Shown here: positions 26,157-38,333 of the stretch, piece after piece
Position numbering within the stretch: the stretch's first letter is position 1
Layout of the letters: each line of letters starts with the position of its first letter
Position numbers and translations under genes: made by a program
The notes under the pieces: model-generated
The model's input: only the letters and a program-made list of their open reading frames with translations
Databases searched by the model: none
What the model was told of the DNA's origin: nothing
Assembly: GCA_028023455.1 (NCBI GenBank)
Contig: JAQFVV010006736.1
Location: 246,501 to 310,500, forward strand
DNA: 64,000 bases
From: Epiperipatus broadwayi
Taxonomy: Eukaryota; Onychophora; Udeonychophora; Euonychophora; Peripatidae
Direction of reading: 5' to 3'

Positions 26157-26693
26157 TATTGCATATATAGACACTGGTATATATAAGCCTGTGGGTTTCA
26201 ACTATTACATAAGTAGAGAGGTCTGTCCATCCCTTCTATGTGTATTGAATGGATTATGTCCTGTACATGAGGGGTTAGATTGACTTTAGGTCAACATAGG
26301 CATGACAATAATCTTAGCCTCAGGGTGGCCTTTGAGCATTCCATCATCAGATTTTCAATTGGGTGGACGGTTGAAGAGTTTGAGTGTGGAGTAGATTGAG
26401 GCCTGTCCATTAAAGTATGAGGTTTGGCTATCTTAATATATATATATATATATATGAGCACTTATAGCATATATGTGTAGAGATGGTAATCTGGACCAAC
26501 TAATGATTCTTGGTTTAGCATGAAATACGTATATTGGTGATTATTTATCTTTTCAACATATATGTGTTCGAGTGTATCAGTGTTATGAGATAGTGTGGAG
26601 AGTGGTGGGTCATGTGAAAGTCTGTGCTCATATACCCTATATATTACATATATAGATACAGGTATATATAAGCCTGTGTGTTTCAACTATTTA
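26079..26693. mobile_element. Family I element, monomer with direct end repeats
   Basis: About 126 bp at 26079-26206 is repeated in the same orientation at 26567-26692 with few differences (both contain 'ggtgggtcatgtgaaagtct' and end near 'gtttcaactatt'). The segment between, from about 26214, matches the loop and right arm of the big fold-back at 33541-34322 in order. Matches include the 'gtctgtccatccc' block, the 'gcctgtccattaaa' block, an AT tract at 26438-26456 and the 'gcatgaaata' block with 'tattggtgattatttatctttt' split across it. This is therefore an uninverted copy of the family I unit. Confidence 0.8.
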
Positions 26694-26699
26694 CTACAA

Positions 26700-28130
26700 C
26701 ATATAACATTTTTATTGCAATAAACACTTTTTATACTTTTGAATCTAAAGATTTACTTATTAAAGACATTTTCTTATTAATTAGACATTATTTATAATGT
26801 TGAAGCTAAATATTGATAATGCATTACATTGCAATATGTTTTATTTTGTTTAATTTTTGGAAAGTATTTATTAGAGAGCAGTTTCAAAAGTATATTAAGA
26901 ACATAATAGATAATTGGCATATATTTTGATAAGAATATTATATTTTTGAAAAAAAAAAAAATCTATAAAACTACTATAAAAACCAATGGGAAAAAATTAT
27001 TATTAGAATAATTTAAAAAAAAAAAAAGAATGAGCAAAAATCAACTAAAACAACATATATATTAAAAAAATATATATTTTATAAGATTACCGTCCATTAT
27101 TTGATTTATAATAAGAAATTGTGTGACTTCAGTCAGCTCCAAAGTCTGCAATTTGTTTTGTAAAACTTAAATATTTTTTTTCTATGTCTAACATCAAAAT
27201 ACTTTATACTAAACATATTTATTATTCTTATTTAATTCTATCTTTTTGTGACCCCTGCTTACATAACTCAATGGGAGGTAGTTATTCCCACTTTCAATTA
27301 CAGATATTTAAAAAAGTTATGATTATTTATTGTTAAATTTACCTGAATTTTGCAAAGAAAATAATTTATTGGTTTTACTAAGTAAATAATTTATTTATAA
27401 AATGTTATATATATATTGTGAGGATCACACAGACTGCGATCACGCATATAGATATTTAACATTTAAAGAATATTAAATATTGTGTTTGGAATACTAGAAA
27501 GTGAGTTTAAAAAAATATATAAACAATGAAATGTTTTAATTAAGAAAAGAGAGGATATTAGAATCGAAAAGATTCTTATCTTTTACCCTCCAAAGTTAAG
27601 ATTTTGTGAAACGAAAAATAAGTAAAATTAGAAATATTGAAATTGTACATTAGAAAATTAATAGTAATAAAGAAATATAAATGAAAGACAAACTAAAATA
27701 TGATGTATAAGAAAAGCAAAGTTTGAAAACCTTAAACAGAGCAAAAATGGAAATTTAAAACATGGCTGAAAGATAAGGATCTGGGTCATAAAAGTACACA
27801 TTTGACGATAAAACGAAATGCCTGTATGAAGTATGATAAAGACAGCAATAATTAATTTATGCTTGTCAATAATGTCAAAAATAAAAAACATTTTATTAAA
27901 AATCTGTGTAATTAAAAGAGAAATAAGAAATAAATGTACATAGTGCTACAAAATTATGTAAAGGCAAATCTATATAACTGGCCGAAGGTGCATTCAGAAA
28001 AGAAAGATCGGAATAAAAGTGAAGACAAAGGATCGAAAGGACAAAGGACTGTGGAATTTTTTAGTTAAAAAGTTTCAGTAAAAAGATTAGAGTTAGAGAC
28101 TTCTTGTCGAGAGGTTGGTGGAAACACTGC
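26700..28130. other. AT-rich sequence, no gene seen
   Basis: It holds A-runs at 26950-26961 and 27015-27027 and a short (AT)n tract near 27409. A 77-codon open frame at 27658-27891 (-) is Phe- and Ile-rich and has no recognisable domain, so I leave it uncalled. Confidence 0.4.
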
Positions 28131-28430
28131 TCCAATAATAAGCAGCCATAGTTAACAAGATATGATTTCTAACGTCGGTGCCTCATCAAGAATGGCTGGC
28201 TAAAGGCCGTCATGATTGCTTGCCAATCCAGATTCTCTGTGCTCTAATGGTTTCTGTCTAGATGTAACAACTGCTGATGGAGCGCCTGCTGGAGAGTTCA
28301 TTTTGCCTGGTCCTTGATGCCCTAAATGCGGAGGAGTTCCCATAACCAAATCTAACTTGAGAGCGACTGTTCCCTGCTAAAGAAGTGGAGAAATTCCACG
28401 TGGTGGTCAGCAAGCCTTCAAATTAATTCA
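28130..28430. other. GC-richer island with a 48-codon open frame on the - strand
   Basis: Base composition rises sharply over about 300 bp. On the - strand, 'tttctccacttctttag' (ending near 28379) resembles a 3' splice site. A frame then runs through MGTPPHLGHQGPGK, MNSPAGAPSAVVT and SRQKPLEHRESGL before a stop near 28200. The Pro/Gly/Ser composition is unlike random AT-rich DNA. I see no good 5' splice site and do not recognise the protein. It may be an isolated exon or the remnant of a coding sequence. Confidence 0.3.
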
Positions 28431-30390
28431 GAGACTTAAAAACCTAGGTAAATATGTATACTACATTTTATATTTCCATGTGCACATACCTTTAATTTAG
28501 ACAATGGCCAAATTCTTACTTTGAATGAGAAAGACATTCTTTAACTTTTTATATATATCCGGAATGATGATTTATAAATATACAATCATTTATAGGATCT
28601 TTTTATTTTATTTTTACTCATAGCATTATAGCAAATAATCTGTTTTTTTTTATTGAGTGTTAATGATTTAAAGTATTTCTTTTATTGTTAATTTATTCTA
28701 TTAAAAATATTTATTATTGATTTAAATCTGTTTCATCTCGTTCTTCACCATTTCCAAAAGTAATATAGTCTTAGAGGTTGGGAAAATAATTATTACTCAT
28801 TATGAGTACTGAATTAATATGTGAGGCTGGTGGTGCAGTATTTTGATCCCATTAAAATTTATAAATATCCAAGCGCTGTAACTCTGTTAAATCTTACAGC
28901 AGTCGAGAGATAGTTGATCGGGAAAGATAACCTGGGGTTATACCCATATAGTTACAGGTTTGGTCATGTATGGATATAGACTCATTTTTGTCCGTATGTT
29001 CTCTCTGCTTGCGGTAGCGGAAAGTGGACGATCTTGAATTTTAAGAATTCCCCATTATATATAAATAAAAGGGAAGTTAAGCTTTCAATTGCTGGCTTTC
29101 CATTACAATATATATATATATTGTAACCTATATATATATATATGGCTTTCCATTACAATATATATATATATTGTAACCTCAACTTTATCTCAGCACAATC
29201 TTTTAACTTATGTAACCTCAACAAACCCTCATTTATTTATTAACTTTACATGTGCCAAACTACCTTCTTATATGTTTAACCTTAATTTTATTTCATTTCA
29301 TTTATTTCAAGTAGCTAGTCAATTGAATCTAATATTAACCTTAGGATCAAACAAGGATGGTTAGTATGTTTATCTACTGATATTAATAATAAGATTAAGT
29401 ATACCCTGGCGCCAAATTGCAACTATAAATCGTAATGCCCACCAGAGATTATCATCATTAACCATGTTTAGGACTATATAAGATAATGGAGAAAGTAATT
29501 AAATTGTCTTTCAAAAAAAAACCATTCAATCTATGTGGTCTTAATTTCAAACCTAACATGAGTCATGCAAATATTTCAAGATAAATTTATTACTAAATTT
29601 ATAATAATAAGACAACTTTCATCCATAACTTTAATATAAATATCTGATCTCATGTGGTAACTATGGAAAATGTTAGATACATTTCTAATTTATACATGAC
29701 TGCAAATAAATCAGTAATCTATGCAGAGAACTCATGATTTACACTTATAATATAAAATTATTATTTTATTTAATATAGGATAAAATTATCATAAATAAAT
29801 CCTCCCCATTTAATTCCATTACTTTATTTTTCATTCTCAGCATCTATCACGTTTAATAGCTACAATTATGTTATGTTCTCTAATCTGATAACCCTTAATC
29901 TTATTTCTTTAAACACACATATTAACCTTTCAATCAACTATCAATTCATGATCATTATTATAATAATAGTATTTCTAATTTTATTACAATATGCTACTTG
30001 ACTTCCAAACTAGCTCTTAGATTAATAATCGAACTACTCTTTCTCAAGGTCTAGATCTGCCAAGAGGTGCACTTATGAGCGATTACATTGCAATGGATAT
30101 GATCCCAAAATATGCTAAATTAAATTTTAATACGAGTTTACTAGTGGGAATCACACTAAACACCGAGAGCAGGAAAGGGATTTTGTCTGCTCCCAAAATC
30201 TACAACATTGCAGCGAACTAAATAATTAAATTTATTAAACTTAAATTAACTATTCCCTGTCATTTTATTCTATATTATATAATCTGTTTAACCAAATTTA
30301 ATTAATAATTTTAAATCTATTATATTTTGCCAAAGTACACTATGGAAATAAAACATGGACATTAATCATATAAATGGACCCAAAAAAATT
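28431..30390. other. AT-rich sequence, no gene seen
   Basis: Apart from the 50-bp duplication at 29093-29180 I find nothing supported. A 91-codon open frame at 29089-29364 (+) runs through that duplication. Its first third is microsatellite-like, so it is most likely chance. Confidence 0.4.
29093..29180. repeat. 50-bp tandem duplication containing an AT-core palindrome
   Basis: 'tggctttccattacaata' followed by an AT core and 'ttgtaacct' occurs twice, at 29093 and 29143. The core reads 'ttacaata...tattgtaa', a palindrome. The same 'attgtaac' edge appears beside AT tracts near 1915 and 32965. Confidence 0.85.
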
Positions 30391-30394
30391 ACTT

Positions 30395-30625
30395 ATGTAA
30401 GTGACATATGGAAATAAATCATAAAAATAGATTATGCAAATCAACCATAAAATTCATCAATAAAAATGAATTATGTAAAAATTAATTATGTGAATCAACC
30501 ATGAAAATAAATTATCAATATCAAAAACGAATTATGTGAATCGAATATGAAAATAATCAATATAAAAATGAATACTGTAAATCAATCATGGAATCAATCA
30601 ATCTTAAAAATGAATAATTTAAATT
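30395..30625. repeat. Degenerate minisatellite
   Basis: A unit of roughly 55-60 bp recurs about four times with many changes. Recognisable anchors are 'atgaattatgt', 'gtgaatcaaccatga' and 'tgtaaatcaatcatgg'. Confidence 0.65.
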
Positions 30626-31019
30626 TAAATATGAACTAATATTAGTCTTAAATATAGGTGCTGGATATAGATTCTGGAGATATTTGAAACATCAAAACAC
30701 AAGACGCAATGTAATTTTATAACAATAACAAATCTTTATTACAGTAATAATAATGATAATAAATAAAAATAAAAACACACTTATATATAATGTCATTACA
30801 CTCAAATACTATATGATATGATGTCTACTAAAGAATAGTATTTATGATACGAATACATATTTAAATTAACTAATTTTCTGAATAACTTATTCGTTGTTTT
30901 GACCATTTACTAAGTGAATATTAAAAACTCTTATGCATGAAATCAGAATTCGTTATTTACGTTTCTTCAACTTTAAGAAAAACCTATAAATTCCTGCTCC
31001 CGCTTTTCATTGCAATCAT

Positions 31020-31120
31020 TATCAATTGGACTATTTCAAAATAATCATCAATTTTAGTTATTCTAGCAAGCAATAATAAATAACCATCAATTTTATATTA
31101 TTTCAACAAGCAATAAAATT
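31020..31120. repeat. Imperfect tandem duplication
   Basis: A unit of about 55 bp containing 'aaccatcaatttta' / 'aatcatcaatttta' and 'caagcaataa' occurs twice. Confidence 0.5.
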
Positions 31121-32429
31121 TTACATTTCTTATGAAAAAGATCATGTACACAAAAAATCTCTCATTGGTCCTGCAAATGGGTTTAAATTCAAAAATCATA
31201 ATTTTATGCGCATACATGACAAATATTCATGCTTTTTGATCGTATATATACTTTGATAGATCAGCACGTTGCTCCAGCTTGACCGATACTCAATTTGCCA
31301 TCCTTCGCAAAAATCGACTAAAGATTGGCCAGCTTCTAATTTAAAATCTCTGTCACCCCCCTGTCAACACACATACATCTGACTGAAATCTTCATCCTAT
31401 CAATGCAACTTTTATCCTGCCCTACACAAGAAAAACACTCTTCATATTTCACAACACTATGCAATATTTATAATGCGCGCACACACCAGCGTCTTAATAA
31501 GGGAAATTAAAAAAAAAAACAAGTCCTAACTTCTAATGTCTTCTTTAGCCAAAGAGATGTCTTTTCTTGAGATCTAGAATCGTGTGAAGAACTCTTGTCT
31601 ATACACTTACTCTATATAGGTGTGCACAACATTTTCTACAACTTGAACAATAACTCTATTAATAATTCCCTATCTTAACAAAAATAAATGGAGTGAGAAC
31701 TGGTCATATCCTACGGCCATAGTAAATAAATTATGAGACAGTTATTTCCTATCTATGAGCTGGTAAGATAACTCTACCTCAGTAATAACAAGCATAAATA
31801 GCTTCACATATGCACACACATACATCGATTACAGTCCAGATATAAATGACAAAAAGTCTGACCAGATCAGAATCAAAACTATGTATTATCTCAATTTTAA
31901 ATAATCAAGCCCATAACAACATACACCCAATATCTATATTAATAACCAATCGAATCAACATTCTAGCATATCAATGATCTTTCATAGGGTCATCCAAGCA
32001 CTCTTCATATATCTTATATTAAGCATAAAAATTTTGTCAACAAACAAAAAAACAACAACAATATTTTGTAACACTTTTTTAAAAAAAAAAAAAAAAATAA
32101 TTATACGTAAGCATTTATACCTCATCATTATTATATGTTAACAATTTTTAAATTCCCTTTTTTTTTTTACTTCAATGGGGTCAAAATCATTTTTCTTTCC
32201 TCAACATTTTAAAACATAAAAAAAAAATTAATATAATCTAATTGTTAAAGTCTCTATAAAACATGCTACATATTATATAAACAAAGTGAAATAAAGAATA
32301 AATATTAAACATTACAATTGTCTCTTTCCATTGTCTCTTTCCTTCGAGGCCAAGTTTGACGACTTGATGTTATTGTCCACCAGTTAATTATGATGTAGTA
32401 CATTTTTATTTTGGAAATAGCTATATAGA

Positions 32430-32540
32430 CACACAGACAGTCCTTTTAATATAAAAATGCACAGACAGTTTTTTTTAATCAAAATGTATATAAAAATGCA
32501 CAGACAATTCTTTTAATCAAAATGTATATAAAAAATTTAA
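32430..32540. repeat. Short minisatellite
   Basis: The phrase 'aaaaatgcacagacag' or a close variant, followed by a T run and 'taatcaaaatgtatat', recurs two to three times at about 50-bp spacing. Confidence 0.7.
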
Positions 32541-32669
32541 AATAGTTCTGTTGATTACCTTTCCATTTTGATAAGTTTCTTCCTGGGTTTGAATTTAGTT
32601 GTTTTTCCTTTCTTCTTTTTTTTTCCATTTTAGATTTAAAATACAGTCAAACAAGTAGATTTTGATTAT

Positions 32670-32835
32670 TCAACATGAATTGGCTTTTAAACATTATACA
32701 AATATTTGATGTTTTCTTTTAAAACGAATTTTAATAAGCCAAATAATTATTAAAATATGAATTGGCCCTTTATCATTATTTAACAGTCTGATAGTTCTCT
32801 CTCTAAACGAATTTTTAATAAGCCAAATATACATA
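32670..32835. repeat. Tandem duplication of about 85-105 bp
   Basis: Both units run from 'atgaattggc' to 'aaacgaatttttaataagcc' (or a one-base variant). The second unit starts near 32757 and carries a small insertion. Confidence 0.7.
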
Positions 32836-33540
32836 TTGTGGCCTTGGACACCTAGTTTCTTATTAAAAGTTGATTTGTTTATAATTGACTTTGTAGAAAA
32901 GGAAACACACACACACCTATTATTTATGAATTAGAAATTCATATCTTAGTTATAATGTACACTTCTTAACATATATTGTAACCCTTTGGTTTATATCACC
33001 TATAAACCAATTGTAAGAAGATCACATAAAGCAACGAATATTATATATATATATATATTGCATTGGAATAAAATGATGACACCAAGGTTTCATTCATGTG
33101 AATATAGAGGCCCTTAGCATCTATACACTAAACCCTGATACAATACAGTGTATCTATAATTAACTGTTTCTATGCTATTTTTTAGGATGGGATGATCAAT
33201 ATTCATACCTTGGGCCATCATTTGTTACCTCACCCTTATAAGATCAGCTTATGGGTCTTAGAGTCACTTTACCTATTGATGGGAGATCAACTACTAAGTT
33301 AGCTCAGAGATAAAACAAATCATTCACACTGTTATTCTGTGCATATTTGCACTCCTATATAAATAATGTTTTGTAAAAATATCAGTCCCCATTCTTCTTT
33401 CTAGGCATGAAAGAGAACTAGACCAAAATACGTATTCAGCCATTAGGATTTCTGTATATACCAATATTTATATAATCAATAAAGCAAGTCATATATCATG
33501 TGACTTGTTTTAATTTAAGCTATATTACAATATATATATA

Positions 33541-34105
33541 TAGGGGATTTGAACTCAGACCTTCAAGCACCCTTCAACTATCCACACTATCTCATACAAT
33601 TGATACACCTGATCATACACATGTAGAAAAGATAAATAATCACCAATATACATATTTCATGCTAAACCAGCACTCATCAGTTGGTCCAAATTATCATCTC
33701 CCACACATATATGTAATCAGTGCTCAGTTTATATCAAAATAGAAAATCTTCACACTTTAATGGACAGTCTTCATTCCATTCCAACCTCCAACTTTTCAGT
33801 CATCCATATCATTAAAAATCTGAGATGGAAAGCCCAAATCCCATGCTGATGCTAATATTATTGCCATACCCATGTTAACATCAAGTCACCTTGACCCCTC
33901 ATGCTTATCCATTTAAATACATAGAAGAGGGATGGACAGAATACAAGCTATGGGTATGGCAATAATATTGGCATCAGCATGAGATTTGGGCTTTTCATCT
34001 CATATTTTTAACGCTATGGATGGCTGAAAAGTTGGAGGTTGGAGTGAATTGAAGCCTGTCCATTAAATTGTGAAGAATTGTTATCTTAATATAAACTGAG
34101 CACTG

Positions 34106-34162
<57 letters not shown>

Positions 34163-34322
34163 GGAATATAATCTGGACCAATTGATGAGTGCAAGTTTAG
34201 CATGAAATACATATATTGGTGATTATTTATCTTTTATACATGTGTGTGGTCGTGTGTATCAATTATATAAGATAGTGTGGATAGTTGAAGGGTGCATAAA
34301 AGTCTGTGTTCAAATCCCCTAT
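33541..34322. mobile_element. Large fold-back element, family I (about 780 bp inverted repeat)
   Basis: The left arm 33541-33874 and right arm 33949-34322 are inverted copies, by eye over 90% alike, around a loop of about 74 bp. The outer ends read 'taggggatttgaactcag' and 'gttcaaatcccctat'. The inner ends read 'attattgccatacccatg' and its complement. The right arm is longer because it holds an (AT)n tract at 34108-34160. The outer end contains a tRNA B-box-like word (gttcaaatccc), but the B box points outwards and the usual SINE body does not follow it, so a simple tRNA-SINE reading is not supported. There are no coding frames beyond chance. The two open frames overlapping the left arm carry no domain. 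Confidence 0.9.
34108..34160. repeat. (AT)n microsatellite inside a fold-back arm
   Basis: An uninterrupted AT tract in the right arm only. The left arm has just 'acatatatgtaat' at the matching position, so the tract grew after the inverted duplication or shrank on one side. Confidence 0.9.
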
Positions 34323-34329
34323 ATTTACA

Positions 34330-35830
34330 ATTAAGCTCCAGATTTGTGAAGAGGGCCTGGTTTTCAAATATTTATATGCATGACCAATATTTTACATATC
34401 ATAATTTTACTAAAATTATCCTTTTTATCTTTTTACTGTGGTTTGTAGCTTAATTTTACTTAATAATAACTTATGAGCAACATTCATAAGAAGTCTTATG
34501 ATTCATAAATAAATATATAAGTGGATTATTTCAACATCTAATTCAGTTTTATTCCAATGTTATTAAATAATAGTTCATCATAAAATAATGAAGATAGAAT
34601 CACTCATAGAATTTAATGAACATTTAATAATTAATAACAATAAGAAATGAAAACAAAAAGTATTTACACATATATAATTATGATATTAAGAAGCCGTTTC
34701 ATCTAGTGCAAATAATTTGTTTCCTTTATAACATTCATATAATTAATAAACTAAATAAAATGCATATACACACTCCCCATCTTGTTAACAATATCATAAT
34801 ATACACATCCCACAAATGGATAATTCTGTCTAAATATGGTTGAATTAATCTGAATACATTCATAGCTTTCACTGAATCAATAACAAAAAATTCTCACCTG
34901 GTTATTATTGTCATTTCATACCACCTTTATCATTTTATTTCAGGCCTGTCCACCAATGACATCCATCCATGCATACACATCTAGGGTTTAAGCCTTCTCC
35001 ATCAGAAAATGTTTATATAAATATTTTAATCAGAAATTAACATCTACTTTAAAATGAACTATATCCAGATACACCAACATATATGTGTATCAATCAATGT
35101 ATAACATTATTGATAAAACAATTAAAAAAAGTAAAAAAAAGCAAATAGCATAGTAATAATATAATATTTAGTGATAACAAGACCCTTAATAATAATACTT
35201 TGTTTGATACTTGAGGAGAGAAAAATTAAAATTAAAATGTCAATAGTGAAACAATCAGCTTGTACAATCCAACTGTTTCACCTACTATATTCTATAGTAG
35301 TATTCTTTCATATATAAACACCACCATATCCTCATATATCTTACTAATAATACTATAAAAACCTGCCTAAATGTAAACTTAAATAAGTGTAATTATGTAT
35401 GTGTGCATATATTTACCTATATAGAGAAATATTCATTTATTATAGACATCAATCTCTAAAATACACACATATATTGTTTATCAATAATTAAATGAAAAAT
35501 GAGTTGTATGTGTAACTTTAGACTACATATATGCTAGAAGATTAATGTTAATAGGATTTAAACATTAAGATTTCTTTATTTTGAAATATTTATTAACTTA
35601 TTTATATTTGAAATTTCATAATTCTGCATATATCAGTAAATTAAAATGGTAGAGTTACATATATAACAAAATGTTTTTCACAAATGTTAGATTTGTTTTT
35701 CTAGCCAAAGCCACACCAAGAAGAGTTAATCTTTCTCGATATAACATTGACTAAATTTATACTTAGAATTAAAATTAGAACCAAAGTAAAAAATTGCATA
35801 AATTACAGTGTGCACTCAGTTTTTTTTGAC
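34330..35830. other. AT-rich sequence, nothing supported
   Basis: No gene, long repeat or RNA is visible. Only short A-runs and scattered AT tracts occur. Confidence 0.4.
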
Positions 35831-35919
35831 CTAATTAAAAGTTGACAAAGCAGGCTTCTGCGATTCCTGGTAATAAGCGAGTAAGCTAAGAAAACAGATC
35901 TAAGAAAATAATATAATGA

Positions 35920-36175
35920 AGAAGAGGGGGGTATTGATATATAAGCGATAGCAGTCATTCATTCATTCAGGCATTCACTCACAGTCAGATTTGTAATTTT
36001 AATAAAGTACTGAAAAAAGTTAATAATTAGCATGTCAGGGTAAGATGCCTAAAATCTTGCCTTCCACCTTCGATGAAGGGCTACCTAAGAAGCAGAAACA
36101 TGAAGTAATCACTGTAACAACTTAAAGAGGTCCAAGATGAAAAAATAACTTGCCAGTACAGAAGAGAAGAAATGG
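35920..36175 (+). promoter_or_regulatory. Candidate TATA promoter with short leader (weak)
   Basis: 'tatataag' at 35938-35945 is followed about 25-30 bases later by 'tcattcattcattcagg', which contains matches to the animal initiator word TCA[GT]T[CT]. The next ATG in an open run (36049) starts a 26-codon frame reading MPKILPSTFDEGLPKKQ and more. The first sequence after it that looks like a 5' splice site is 'gaaatggtaaat' near 36172. Composition is GC-richer than the flanks. If real, this would be a first exon with a short upstream frame. No downstream exon was found, so confidence is low. Confidence 0.2.
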
Positions 36176-36369
36176 TAAATACTCCTTCAATTCTAAAGCT
36201 TTCCACTAAACTCAACTCTAAAATGCTAGCTTAAATCTTAACCTAATGACCATAATAATAATGTAAACTAAACTTATGTAAATGTAGATTTTATTTTGTT
36301 TTATTCCAATCCTAAAGTCTTGCCTAAAATTATAAATGACTTAATAACATTATTTTAATCTTAATATCT

Positions 36370-36485
36370 TGCTTGATTTGAAAATACATTTAAAAATATG
36401 CTTAATATCTGATTTTCTATTTAAATTGATTTGATAAATGATTTCATTTGAAAATACATTTAACATTTAATAATCTGATTTACTG
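36370..36485. repeat. Imperfect tandem duplication
   Basis: 'tttgaaaatacatttaa' plus following sequence ending in 'aatctgattt' occurs twice about 70 bp apart. Confidence 0.6.
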
Positions 36486-36888
36486 ATATGATTTCTTTAA
36501 TTGTTGGTTTACTTATAGAAATTAATCATTGATTTAGTTACGTATTAGTCTTATTTTAAGTAATTAAATGCTATTCAATTTTAACTTGCTAAAATCTAGA
36601 ATTTAAATGTTTTATATAAATTTAGTCATGTATAATATACAATGATCTGTTTTAAAATATTTATTAAAAATTTTAAGTTAATTTGTATATCTTAAGTTAG
36701 TGATAATATTTGCCATCATTAACCTTATAAACTTAGAATTATCGAAACTGAATCAATCATATTTCAGCCAATGTCACATAATCTTAATTTTAAACTATGC
36801 AAATTTCAGATTTCACTTGCGTGAAATTGTATTGTATTTTAAATATTGCATTTCTTAATTAAATGTATGCCAAATCTTATTAATTTAA

Positions 36889-36957
36889 CTTTTTTTTTTT
36901 ATTTTTTTAAAATATAATAAAATATTTTTTTTTTTTTTTTTTTTTACCTCAATTCCC

Positions 36958-36997
<40 letters not shown>
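36889..36997. repeat. Poly-T rich tract
   Basis: Three T runs are separated by 'attttttt aaaatataat' type sequence and by 'acctcaattcccccc'. The last run is about 36 T. It is probably replication-slippage expanded. A GC-rich hairpin 'tcccccgtaaggggga' follows at about 37073-37088. Confidence 0.85.
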
Positions 36998-37003
<6 letters not shown>

Positions 37004-37099
37004 AGACACCCCAATAAATTTAAAACCTATTTAAAAACATATTGAATAATATTTTCTAAAAAACTCCGTGTCCCCCGTAAGGGGGAGGTTATTATGTTA

Positions 37100-38281
37100 T
37101 ATTGTTCATGCTATAAATATTCAAAACTGAGCTTTATTCATAATTAAACCATTAGCGAGAATTAATTAAATTGATTCTCACGCATATATAAGTCATTTTG
37201 CGTATATATGTAATAGGTGTAAGAATGCACAAACTAAAAAGCTCTGTTTTGAAATGGATAAAATATTCTAATTGAGATATAACTACAAGCATACCATTAT
37301 TCTAAAATAGATTTGCTTTTAAATATAATATTTAACCAATATTCAGTTGAAGTGATAAAATGCAGCAGAAATCTATAGCTCTATGTTGTAATTTCCCCAA
37401 TATGCTGTAATCCTCCTTAAATAAATAAAAGCCTATAAAGATAGCTTTGTAAATTGGATTCGTAAACTTTCCTAAATAGTATAATTATAAATACTATAAC
37501 ATGAACGGATACTGAGTAGTTTCATGAAGGAAACTAGAATTAGCATCTTAATTTTAGTATAGGATTATGTTGTCAGTGGTGCATATGTGTCCTTTAGAAA
37601 TGCTATGGCATAACTCACTTGTTGCTGTATTTCTTTACTGGGTGTATGTGTTAGGGCTACACCAGTACATTTAGTTTGGGCAATTATCTTCCTCAGATGG
37701 TGATTGGTTCATGCCAACCCATTCTGCATCTTTAATAATGGAGCATGAGACTCACACAGAGTGTAAGACTCCCACATAAAATAAATTGCTCAATCAGCTG
37801 GACTAAAAAGGCCTCCTCTATCACAGCTATGAGTTCAGTTGAAGGGAACCATTACTTCGTAAAAATCCCATGAAAAGGGGACATATATGAGATGCAGGGG
37901 ATGCAGAGTTATATGTTTTATATATGCAAAGGTATCTGAATTCTGGCTGCCCATAATCAGTTCATCCTGCCATTATTATTATTATTATTTCAACTTTGAT
38001 CTGAATTAGAATCCAGTTTAAAATGTACTTTAGCTATGTAGAGAATATGTTCATTATCACTTCCACTAACTATTAAAGCAAATCTAGATCCTATTATAGC
38101 ATAAATTAGGCATATATAAGCATGAGCATATTTTTTAGTCATAAAATTAGTATTAAAGCTCACGAAAAGGTCAATCTAATTGTATTATAATTTCATCACC
38201 TGCGAGTGATAGAATCACACATATATATAGCTAAATAAATTAAGTGTAATCTAAAACTACAATCACCTGCAATGATTTGAG

Positions 38282-38333
<52 letters not shown>

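Noticed and set aside
33500-33742. 80-codon frame in the left arm of the family I fold-back (and its relative at 26462-26686)
   Set aside because: The two frames share words only because the repeats are copies of each other, in opposite orientation. There is no domain, and the frame is not kept in the 52 kb copy.
37073-37105. 'gtaagggggaggttattatg' resembling a polypurine tract before an LTR
   Set aside because: No second LTR copy, primer-binding site or retroviral-type frame was found in the window.
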